A DNA stretch of 5,239 nucleotides from Nitrososphaerales archaeon (GCA_030043455.1 JASHXQ010000116.1:1-5239); one strand, 5' to 3'. Positions 1 to 4,943 are shown, numbered from the stretch's first letter. Notes: generated by a model not told the origin, from the letters alone. Made by a program: numbers and translations.

Positions 1-65
1 AAGAACCAAAGAGGGAGAACTCATTTCATCTTAATCTAATCCGATTTCCGACCCGATCTTGAAGT

Positions 66-674
66 TCAAGACGACTTAATTTCACGAGCGGGCTTGCCCT
101 TCCGGTAATCCTCTTCCAGGGCAGCCACTAGACTATCCCAGTACTCGTTCGCGTCGCTGACCCACTGACTCCTAGTGGGATGTTTTAGTGTCATCCACCG
201 TTCCGTGATAGATATGGTCAGTCGCGTTCGCCCAGAAGCGAGGCGTGCAAGCTTGTAATCCATCGCGTCAAGGTCCGTCACGCCTATCTGATCCTTGTGC
301 CAGGCGTCAGGTGGACTCAATCGAACGAGTTCCACAGCTACCTTGGAGCTCTCGATGGGAGTGACCCTCTGAATGATTCTGACCACGCGATCCGACCCGA
401 CATGAATCACCTCGTGACGCGTTTTCGAGAATTTCCCGTCGTCACTCCGAAAGTCGGTGCACCATTCGTACACGTATTTGATCGGCGCCTTGATGGTCTT
501 CGTGACCTGGGCATGGTGTGTAGCAAAAACGCGTCGACTGGATTCCGGCATGTGACAGATTAGCGTGACGGATTTCTCGCTATCAAGCTTTTCCTCGCCT
601 ATTACTGTCAAGTTGGGTTTGGGCTTACTAGTAAAATTCCATCTGGATCTTTGAATGCCTTCATCAGAAACCAT
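66..674 (-). CDS. SRPBCC/START-like domain protein
   Basis: This encodes a 202-residue protein from ATG (674) to TGA (66-68). From about residue 49 it looks like an SRPBCC (START/Bet v1-like) helix-grip fold. It has an opening strand and helix (KTIKAPIKYVYEWCTDF, 59-75), a central beta-rich part with PPDAWHKD (121-128), late strands (KLARLASGRTRLTISITERW, 141-160) and a long closing helix (EYWDSLVAALEEDY, 177-190). Such proteins hold hydrophobic ligands in a cavity; the ligand cannot be told here. No signal peptide or membrane segment is visible, so it is probably cytosolic. The start is uncertain. An in-frame ATG at 551 would give 161 residues, closer to a bare SRPBCC domain, and the 41 residues before it are hydrophilic with no recognisable domain. 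Neither start has a clear ribosome binding site. It appears to be transcribed alone, divergently from the plus-strand gene at 747. Family assignment is fairly sure, function unknown. Confidence 0.75.
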   Translation of the reverse strand: MVSDEGIQRSRWNFTSKPKPNLTVIGEEKLDSEKSVTLICHMPESSRRVFATHHAQVTKTIKAPIKYVYEWCTDFRSDDGKFSKTRHEVIHVGSDRVVRIIQRVTPIESSKVAVELVRLSPPDAWHKDQIGVTDLDAMDYKLARLASGRTRLTISITERWMTLKHPTRSQWVSDANEYWDSLVAALEEDYRKGKPAREIKSS

Positions 675-723
675 GTCGTGAAAAGGAAAATTTATGGATT
701 GGAAGCCATTGGAACACTTGTCA

Positions 724-733
724 AAGGAAGGGG
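724..733 (+). promoter_or_regulatory. Purine-rich Shine-Dalgarno-like site
   Basis: AAGGAAGGGG lies 13 nt before the ATG at 747. The spacing is longer than ideal, but it supports this ATG over the upstream TTG at 651. An AT-rich TATA-like stretch (AAAATTTAT, 686-694) stands about 55 bp before the ATG, which would allow a short leader containing this site. Confidence 0.4.
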
Positions 734-746
734 CGATGTCATTAGC

Positions 747-1127
747 ATGAACTCCGAAAGAACAAGAATTTCATTCATTCACGTTGGCTTGCCACTGGAC
801 CACCCCTCTATTCCAAAAGAATACCAGGTGAAAGCAAGAGAAGGGCTCCACCAAGTGCGCGATCGGATGCGAGCGGAAGGTTACAATTATGAGCTCGTTT
901 TTGCATCGCCAGAAAGTGGTTTGAAGGCGTTCAAGTCGCAGCTCGAAACTGCTCCGCCAGATGGGGTCGTTATAGGCGGAGGAGTCGTGGGCAACCCCCA
1001 ATTGCGTTTTTTTATGGAGCAGATCATTGACGTGATTAGAGCCTCCGCGCCAAAGAGCAAGATCCTTTTGATAGGCTCTCCAGATGAGGTGCCCGCCGCT
1101 GTTACCCGATGGTTTCCGAAGTCATAG
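747..1127 (+). CDS. Uncharacterised alpha/beta (Rossmann/flavodoxin-like) protein
   Basis: This is a 126-residue protein running from ATG at 747 to TAG at 1125-1127. Strands and helices alternate: ISFIHVGLPL (8-17), a helix over KEYQVKAREGLHQVRDRMRAEG (24-45), YELVFASP (48-55), a buried strand DGVVIGGGV (72-80), a helix around FFMEQIIDVIRASAP (88-102), KILLIGSP (105-112) and a closing PAAVTRWF. This resembles a widespread family of about 120-130 residues with a VVIGxG core followed by a helix and an (I/L)xNxxP or IGSP segment. I know of no assigned function for it. The reading frame can be extended upstream to a TTG at 651, but that would overlap the opposite-strand gene. The ATG at 747 sits at the usual family start and has AAGGAAGGGG 13 nt upstream. 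No cofactor motif such as GxGxxG is complete. The end is convergent with the DUF4287 gene, only 11 bp away. Confidence 0.72.
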   Translation: MNSERTRISFIHVGLPLDHPSIPKEYQVKAREGLHQVRDRMRAEGYNYELVFASPESGLKAFKSQLETAPPDGVVIGGGVVGNPQLRFFMEQIIDVIRASAPKSKILLIGSPDEVPAAVTRWFPKS

Positions 1128-1138
1128 GATAGTGTTGC

Positions 1139-1375
1139 TCAGATCTTTTTCTTCATCTTGGCATCTTCCTTCAGTTTTTTCTTAGCCACCTCGGGATGCA
1201 GAATGTAAAGAATGATCGCTTGTGCATGCCCATGCCCTAACCCCATGTCCTTTTTCAGCCACTGGAGAAGCTCGGCATGCTTCACTAGACCTTTATCCCT
1301 CGCAAGCCTCATGTACTCTTCAGGAGTTTTGCCCGTCTTCGCGTATATGTTGTCGATGTAAGCTTTGTAAGTCAA
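1139..1375 (-). CDS. DUF4287 small protein
   Basis: This encodes 78 residues and matches the DUF4287 pattern: an N-terminal YKAYIDNIYAKTGKTPEEY (3-21), then KGLVKHAELLQWLKKDMGLGHGHA (29-52) and a hydrophobic helix AIILYIL. The rest is a lysine-rich tail (KKKLKEDAKMKKKI). Function of the domain is not established. The GHGHA motif and all-helical appearance suggest a small binding module, and the basic tail could contact nucleic acid (inference only). The start codon is TTG at 1373-1375, overlapping the TGA of the upstream reductase-like gene by 4 nt (TTGA). No ATG fits, because the next Met is residue 22, inside the conserved block. The residues after the TTG align with the usual family N-terminus, which supports this start. 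It is the last gene of the arsR unit and is presumably translated by coupling. Confidence 0.85.
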   Translation of the reverse strand: MTYKAYIDNIYAKTGKTPEEYMRLARDKGLVKHAELLQWLKKDMGLGHGHAQAIILYILHPEVAKKKLKEDAKMKKKI

Positions 1376-1956
1376 GAATTTATTTTCCCAGCTTCCTTTC
1401 CAGTTTCTCTTTTGTCAGGAGCGTACTTGGAGAGAACCACACCATGACTGAACGATCTTGTTTCTACTAGCTCCAAAGGAATCTGGAGCCCTTCCTTGAA
1501 CAGACGCTTTCCTCTTCCCCATACCAAAGGAAATGTCAGTAGCTGATACTCGTCGATCAAGTAATGTTCCATCAACCATTGGGCAAGACCAATACTACCA
1601 GTAATCCCGATATTGCCTTCAGACAGATCCTTCAGCTTCCGAATATCCTCCTCAAGGTTGCTCCCCCTTATTATCGTGGAGTTATTCCAATCTGTTTTCT
1701 GAAGAGATGAGGATACTACGTATTTGGGCGCACTGTTGAGCTTGCTCGCGATACCGTATTCATTATGCGTTTGCGTAGGCCAAAAACTTGCAAATCCTTC
1801 GTAGGTTCTTCGCCCTAACAATAATGAATTAAGAGAGTTGACTTTTGACATGTCGTACTCCATCAAATCGGGCGAGGCGTATCCGAATCTCCAAGCCTCG
1901 GGGCCCTCAACCACGCCGTCGAGAGTAATATCGACTCCAAGAATTATCTTCCCCAT
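1372..1956 (-). CDS. RibD C-terminal / dihydrofolate reductase-like protein
   Basis: This is a 194-residue protein of the RibD-C/dihydrofolate-reductase-like superfamily (the YyaP/YwjB type). Visible family blocks are GKIILGVDITLDGVVEGP (2-19), the LLLGRRTYEGF loop (45-55), NSAPKYVVSSSL (74-85), the glycine turn and helix ITGSIGLAQWLMEHYLIDEY (118-137) and PLVWGRGKRLF (143-153). The fold normally binds NADPH and reduces pterin- or pyrimidine-type substrates, but stand-alone members mostly have no proven substrate, so it should not be called folA. The start ATG at 1956 follows the AHSA1-like gene by 19 nt and has GAGGT 12 nt upstream. The C-terminal tail after residue 179 (DKRETGKEAGKINS) is hydrophilic and extends beyond the fold. 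It is cytosolic and third in the unit. Confidence 0.87.
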   Translation of the reverse strand: MGKIILGVDITLDGVVEGPEAWRFGYASPDLMEYDMSKVNSLNSLLLGRRTYEGFASFWPTQTHNEYGIASKLNSAPKYVVSSSLQKTDWNNSTIIRGSNLEEDIRKLKDLSEGNIGITGSIGLAQWLMEHYLIDEYQLLTFPLVWGRGKRLFKEGLQIPLELVETRSFSHGVVLSKYAPDKRETGKEAGKINS

Positions 1957-1968
1957 ATTTGTTTTCTA

Positions 1969-1973
1969 ACCTC
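1969..1973 (-). promoter_or_regulatory. Shine-Dalgarno site of the reductase-like gene
   Basis: The minus strand reads GAGGT 12 nt before the ATG at 1956, directly after the stop of the AHSA1-like gene (TAG at 1976-1978). It fits the archaeal 16S 3' end and indicates leadered, internal translation inside an operon. Confidence 0.5.
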
Positions 1974-1975
1974 TT

Positions 1976-2482
1976 CTAAAGAGACGGCAGGTCCGTCTTC
2001 TTCCGTCTCTCCAGAAGTTCAGCGAAGCGATCTCTCGACTCGGTCGAACCTCTTTCCATACCGGTACTGACCATGCCGTCAAGGGCTTCTTTGGAGGGAA
2101 ATCTAGATACCTGCGTAATCCTAGTCTTTCCACCGGGGAGTTGCTCGAAAGTTACGGTGTCAACCACCACGCTGTTGGGTACAGCTTCGAAGACGAAGGT
2201 GGAAACGATTCGTTTGTTTTGGATTATCTCTCGATATTCGCCGTGAAAACCGTACGTGTTCTTCTCTGGATCTTCATGGATGAACCGCCAGGTGCCACCG
2301 ATACGAAAATCCATTTGATCAACTGTAGTCTTCAAAAATCTAGGACCCCACCATTCTGGTATCAGCTCGGGATCGGTGTAAGCCTTCCAGACTAGGTCTC
2401 TTGCTGAGTCGAAGATCCTTGTAGCCATAACTTCGAGTTTCTCTTGATCTACCGCGAAACTTGCTTTTTCTGACAACCACAT
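1976..2482 (-). CDS. AHSA1-like SRPBCC domain protein
   Basis: This is a 168-residue SRPBCC protein of the AHSA1/activator-of-Hsp90-homologue type. Diagnostic blocks are TRIFDSARDLVWKAYTDPEL (21-40) running into IPEWWGP (41-47), then DFRIGGTWRFIH (58-69), GEYREI (81-86) and a C-terminal helix GMERGSTESRDRFAELLE (141-158). The WWGP and GG-W-RF motifs are typical of bacterial AHSA1-type proteins, which are usually ligand-binding proteins of unknown specificity and not Hsp90 partners. The stop of arsR and this start overlap as TGATG. I chose the ATG at 2482; a GTG directly before it (2485) is also in frame and would add one residue. Sitting next to an ArsR regulator is the classic arrangement for this family. 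It is cytosolic; the substrate or ligand is unknown. Confidence 0.9.
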   Translation of the reverse strand: MWLSEKASFAVDQEKLEVMATRIFDSARDLVWKAYTDPELIPEWWGPRFLKTTVDQMDFRIGGTWRFIHEDPEKNTYGFHGEYREIIQNKRIVSTFVFEAVPNSVVVDTVTFEQLPGGKTRITQVSRFPSKEALDGMVSTGMERGSTESRDRFAELLERRKKTDLPSL

Positions 2483-2793
2483 CACTTCTTCTTTCTGGTC
2501 TTTAGGACCGCATCCAGCGCGTCTAATCGATGCGCCACCTGCCTAGCCCAATCCTCCAGCATCAGCATCGTGTCCGCATTTACTGAGTAAATCCTCTGTT
2601 GTGCCCGTCTTTCTACATGCACCAGTCCAGACTCCCTTAGTACCCGAAGATGGCGCGAGACATCCTGTGGCGTCACCTTGAACTCCGCACAGATCTCGGA
2701 AGCAGACATCTCACCTCTTGAAGACAGAAGCTCCAACACCTTGCGTCTGCTGGGTTCGGACAAAGCGAAGAATACTTCTTGTTGTGCTGACAT
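2482..2793 (-). CDS. ArsR-family winged-helix transcriptional repressor
   Basis: This is a 103-residue winged helix-turn-helix protein. The opening helix VFFALSEPSRRKVLELL (7-23) is followed by the MSASEICAEF helix (29-38), the recognition helix TPQDVSRHLRVLRESGLV (41-58), a basic wing HVERRAQQRIYSVN (59-72) and a dimerisation helix LEDWARQVAHRLDALDAVL (79-97). This is full length for the compact ArsR group. The metal-binding ELCVC motif is absent and the only Cys is C35, so metal sensing is unlikely. A small organic ligand, or simple autoregulation together with the AHSA1-like partner, is more likely (inference). It is the first gene of the four-gene unit, starts at ATG 2793 and has a strong TATA box and a candidate operator just upstream. 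The final RKKK tail is basic. Confidence 0.93.
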   Translation of the reverse strand: MSAQQEVFFALSEPSRRKVLELLSSRGEMSASEICAEFKVTPQDVSRHLRVLRESGLVHVERRAQQRIYSVNADTMLMLEDWARQVAHRLDALDAVLKTRKKK

Positions 2794-2818
2794 TTAATTA
2801 CGCAATCGCTTAATTAAA
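2793..2818. promoter_or_regulatory. Candidate ArsR operator (imperfect palindrome)
   Basis: A 26-bp inverted repeat has half-sites TTTAATTACGCAA and TCGCTTAATTAAA, with 11 of 13 pairs matching. It spans the predicted transcription start and touches the first base of the arsR start codon. A dimeric winged-helix repressor bound here would block polymerase downstream of TATA, as archaeal repressors commonly do. Autoregulation is inferred from position and symmetry. Confidence 0.55.
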
Positions 2819-2821
2819 AGA

Positions 2822-2833
2822 ATATTTAAATAT
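2822..2833 (-). promoter_or_regulatory. TATA box of the arsR unit
   Basis: ATATTTAAATAT is a perfect 12-bp palindrome matching the archaeal TATA consensus. Its centre is about 34 bp before the arsR ATG, which predicts transcription starting a few nucleotides before the start codon and hence a leaderless or nearly leaderless mRNA. The absence of a Shine-Dalgarno site before arsR agrees. Confidence 0.65.
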
Positions 2834-2834
2834 A

Positions 2835-2853
2835 GTTTCTTTGGGTTTCTTTC
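2835..2853. repeat. Tandem GTTTCTTT pair upstream of the arsR TATA box
   Basis: GTTTCTTT occurs at 2835 and again at 2845, a 10-bp period or about one helical turn. On the transcribed side it reads AAAGAAAC twice, directly upstream of TATA where the purine-rich TFB element (BRE) sits. It may strengthen TFB binding or be an activator site; chance is possible. Confidence 0.35.
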
Positions 2854-3079
2854 AAATTTCGGGGCATGACTTCCGGAGATATGTCAAGTCGGTCAGTCCT
2901 CCAAAACCGGCGGAAGTATCATACCGATCTTGAATAACAAAAACCATTTCCAGATCTATAGTTATAGAAAATTCGGTAATTCAGTTTCCTCCTTAATTTA
3001 GTCCTAATTTTGGATCATTTTCGGAAATTCGCCAAATACTTGGACAGCTAATTAACCACTCACCCAGTGCGACTTATCT
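2854..3079. other. Intergenic region between divergent arsR and Rieske genes
   Basis: No gene is seen here. The first part (about 2861-2930) is noticeably richer in G and C than the AT-rich flanks and has short inverted repeats, such as GACTT at 2868 with AAGTC at 2885, TCCGGA at 2872-2877 and GTATCATAC at 2916-2924. The second part is AT-rich and includes CTATAGTTATAG (2956-2967), a TATA-like palindrome facing the Rieske gene. No tRNA features and no convincing C/D-box pair were found. Confidence 0.4.
3032..3057 (+). promoter_or_regulatory. Candidate promoter of the Rieske gene
   Basis: Two AT-rich elements precede the TTG start: CCAAATACTTGG (3032-3043, a near-palindrome with 5 of 6 pairs) and CTAATTAACC (3048-3057), the latter centred about 28 bp before the start. 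No Shine-Dalgarno site is present, so a leaderless mRNA from the second element is plausible. A more distant alternative is the TATA-like palindrome at 2956-2967, which would give a longer leader. Confidence 0.3.
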
Positions 3080-4183
3080 TTGCCCGATACCCAAAAGGAA
3101 ACTGGAACCAAAGAAGATGGCGATGAATCCGCGAGCCAACTTAATGTCGAACAGCCACAGTCTCAGCAAACTGAGTCCGCGGAGCAAAAAAAGCAACAAC
3201 GAACTCTAGTTCCCAAACCAAACATCTCGGCGATTGGGACATCAAACAAAGAGTCGGTTGTTGAAGCAGTTCCTCAGGGTGAACAAGCACACCCGAAGGC
3301 ACCAGTTTCTAGGCCACGAATAGGAACTCCTATCGGGACGGCGAGCTCAGCGTCTCCTGGGACTTCTCCAATAGCTAAACCCTCCATCGGAACATCTGCA
3401 GGAGCAAGACCCACTATTGGGACGCCTCTGAGTGCCGCAAGGTCCCCCGGTCCAGAAACTGGATCTCCGATGGACCGAAGCGCTTCGACTCCTGTCCCAC
3501 TGATAGCGTCTACCACTAGGATGCTGCCGAACGCTTCTGCAAAAAAGAAAGCAGAGAGTAAGGCGGAACTTTCGCGAAGGAACTTTTTGAGAGGTCTTGC
3601 ACTTCTCGGTGGCCTCGTGGCAGTCGCTCAATTCGGCCTCCTCGGTGGTTTCTTGCAGGGTTCTGTCGAGGCGTCTTCAATCACCACGCAGGTCATTGTC
3701 GACTCGACAACGGGTGAGAATATCACACCTTCCACGCTTGCTCCTGTCCAATGGGAAAGCTTCGTGTTTCCCCGGACGGGTAACGCGAACATCGACGACG
3801 ACACTTTCAGGCAGTTCGTCATCATCAAATTGCCGAGTGGATTTACCGCCCCGGCAAGTCTTTCTACGAGGGATTCCTCGGGAAATATCTACGTCGGATT
3901 TAGTAGAGTGTGCGTCCACCTATGGTGCCTCTGGAGCTACGTTCCCACCGACATGAGAATGGAATGTCCCTGCCACGGTAGCCAATATGTACCTGGATCT
4001 GGGATCTATCCCTCACTACCGATTGCAGACAACAAGCCCCCAGGCTTGGCGGTCGAAGGGCCGGCTTCGTTACAGACGCCGCCAAATAACATGCTCCCAA
4101 TCATAACTCTACAGTACAATTCTGATGGGACGTTTACAGCAACCGGAATAGTAGGTGTTGTTGGTTGTGGTCAAGACTGTTAG
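3080..4183 (+). CDS. Tat-exported Rieske [2Fe-2S] protein with long N-terminal extension
   Basis: This is a 367-residue membrane-anchored Rieske iron-sulfur protein. Residues 1-164 are hydrophilic, Pro/Ser/Thr/Ala/Gln-rich and probably disordered, with repeated (K/R)P-x-IGT motifs. A twin-arginine motif SRRNFLR (165-171) then leads into one hydrophobic segment (172-194). The Rieske fold follows: box I CVHLWC (278-283) and box II CPCHGS (296-301). By analogy with bc1, C278, H280, C296 and H299 bind the cluster, C283-C298 form the disulfide, and S301 and Y303 tune potential. Box I has Trp where bc1 has Gly. The C-terminus ends in CGQDC, adding C363 and C367. The family passes electrons from quinol to cytochromes or copper proteins on the outer membrane face, but no cytochrome b gene lies alongside. 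The start is TTG at 3080, the first possible start after an in-frame TAA (3053-3055). ATGs at 3470 and 3521 would also keep the Tat signal. Identity is sure, start less so. Confidence 0.93.
   Translation: MPDTQKETGTKEDGDESASQLNVEQPQSQQTESAEQKKQQRTLVPKPNISAIGTSNKESVVEAVPQGEQAHPKAPVSRPRIGTPIGTASSASPGTSPIAKPSIGTSAGARPTIGTPLSAARSPGPETGSPMDRSASTPVPLIASTTRMLPNASAKKKAESKAELSRRNFLRGLALLGGLVAVAQFGLLGGFLQGSVEASSITTQVIVDSTTGENITPSTLAPVQWESFVFPRTGNANIDDDTFRQFVIIKLPSGFTAPASLSTRDSSGNIYVGFSRVCVHLWCLWSYVPTDMRMECPCHGSQYVPGSGIYPSLPIADNKPPGLAVEGPASLQTPPNNMLPIITLQYNSDGTFTATGIVGVVGCGQDC
3215..3427 (+). repeat. Protein-level (K/R)P-x-IGT repeats in the Rieske extension
   Basis: Residues 46-116 contain degenerate copies of one motif: KPNISAIGTS (46-55), RPRIGTPIGTA (78-88), KPSIGTS (100-106) and RPTIGTP (110-116), giving five IGT triplets. 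The copies use different codons for the same residues, for example atcggaaca against attgggacg for IGT. The repetition is therefore kept at protein level and is not recent DNA duplication. Confidence 0.75.
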
Positions 4184-4197
4184 GCAATGGAGCCCGC

Positions 4198-4202
4198 TTT
4201 TT
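4198..4202 (+). terminator. Possible T-tract terminator after the Rieske gene
   Basis: TTTTT lies 14 nt past the TAG stop. A short palindrome, CCTTGAAGG (4211-4219), follows in the 43-bp gap before the convergent hemerythrin-like gene. Archaeal termination often needs only T-rich DNA, but five T is short. Confidence 0.3.
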
Positions 4203-4226
4203 ACTGACACCCTTGAAGGCTAGCTT

Positions 4227-4934
4227 TCACAATCCCACTCTCTGTTTGACTATTTCCCATCTGTCTTTGCGAACTGATTCTGCAGCGATCCGTTTCATGC
4301 TCTCCAAGAAAGATGGGGGTGCACCTTTCTTCATGCCAGCAAACATGCCCATCAGCTCGTTGGCGTTGAGGGATGGAAACACCCATTTCATCCATTCAGC
4401 ATATCGTTCCGGCGGAGTGTTTCTTTCAACGGTCGTGCGGATTGCAACAAGTTGTTCATCGGTGAAATGCCGCCAAGTCGCTGGAAGGATCGTCACCTCT
4501 TCTCTAGCGAGATGTGTAAGGTAGAATGCAAAAAGGTCATCCGTCATCTGATTTAGCCTGATCCCCATGTCTATCCTCCTTCCGGGCTCGGTGGTCGCCT
4601 TTATTTCCTCCGAGAATTTCGATATTGTTCCGAGCCTCCTCACAACCTCTCTATGTTCCTGAATGAGTTGTTCAACGATTTCAGGCTCGAAAGGATGAAC
4701 CTGCGGAAACAGATACTTGTCCTCGTTCCCCGCGTGTTCATGGAGCAAACACATGATACAGCTGGAGGACGTAGCTAGCTCTAGATCGTATTCCAACTTC
4801 GCGAGGAGTTCTCTTGTGGCCCGCTCATCCGTGAAATCCGCAACCTGAAGATCCCTTCCCAGCACGTAAATCATCGAGCGGACACCTTTGTGGATCGGTG
4901 TAAAGAGGTCTACTCGTTGCACAAAAACAACCAT
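4227..4934 (-). CDS. Hemerythrin-like (HHE) di-iron protein with CxxC motif
   Basis: This is a 235-residue cytosolic protein whose first ~155 residues form a hemerythrin/HHE four-helix bundle. Likely iron ligands are H15 (PIHKGVRSM), H67 and E71 (HAGNE, an H-x3-E pair), H94 (QEHREVV), and H141 and E145 (THLARE, a second H-x3-E pair). This 4-His plus 2-Glu set resembles the FBXL5-type hemerythrin site more than invertebrate O2 carriers. H65 and E66 are additional candidates. C59 and C62 form a CIMC motif just before HEH and are the only cysteines. Residues 156-235 form a helical C-terminal extension with FPSLNANELMGMFAGM, of unknown role. Roles known for relatives include O2, NO or iron sensing and iron repair; which applies here is unclear. 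The start ATG at 4934 has GAGGT 9 nt upstream, and the next Met (residue 21) would lose H15. It lies downstream of a MarR-family gene on the same strand. Confidence 0.9.
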   Translation of the reverse strand: MVVFVQRVDLFTPIHKGVRSMIYVLGRDLQVADFTDERATRELLAKLEYDLELATSSSCIMCLLHEHAGNEDKYLFPQVHPFEPEIVEQLIQEHREVVRRLGTISKFSEEIKATTEPGRRIDMGIRLNQMTDDLFAFYLTHLAREEVTILPATWRHFTDEQLVAIRTTVERNTPPERYAEWMKWVFPSLNANELMGMFAGMKKGAPPSFLESMKRIAAESVRKDRWEIVKQRVGL

Positions 4935-4943
4935 TATCGACCA

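Noticed and set aside
1..65. Possible gene tail at the left edge
   Set aside because: Several short frames end here, but none is long enough to recognise, so no gene is claimed.
297..563. Open plus-strand frame of 88 codons
   Set aside because: It lies wholly antisense to the SRPBCC gene, has no recognisable domain and reads as a shadow of that gene.
651..746. N-terminal extension of the plus-strand alpha/beta protein from TTG
   Set aside because: It overlaps the divergent gene, adds 32 residues without domain character, and the ATG at 747 has a purine-rich site and matches the family start.
771..1001. Open minus-strand frame of 76 codons
   Set aside because: It is antisense to the alpha/beta protein and has no family resemblance.
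1222..1470. Open plus-strand frame of 82 codons
   Set aside because: It runs antisense across the DUF4287 and reductase-like genes; its Ser- and Cys-rich composition is unlike a real protein.
2141..2395. Open plus-strand frame of 84 codons
   Set aside because: It is antisense to the AHSA1-like gene, which has clear family motifs.
2861..2930. Possible C/D-box small RNA or tRNA
   Set aside because: There is a CTGA-like box D and a weak box C on the minus strand, but the second pair is missing and spacing is poor. No T-loop or anticodon stem was found.
3274..3516. Minus-strand frame rich in Gly, Val and Pro opposite the Rieske repeat region
   Set aside because: Its apparent repeats mirror the IGT repeats on the coding strand. 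The codon variation preserves the plus-strand peptide, so this is a shadow.
3597..3956. Alternative plus-strand frame inside the Rieske gene
   Set aside because: It overlaps the Tat and Rieske coding region in another frame and is Ser/Arg-rich without a domain.
4165..4524. Open plus-strand frame of 119 codons after the Rieske gene
   Set aside because: It is almost entirely antisense to the hemerythrin-like gene, whose metal ligands are well conserved, and has no recognisable domain.
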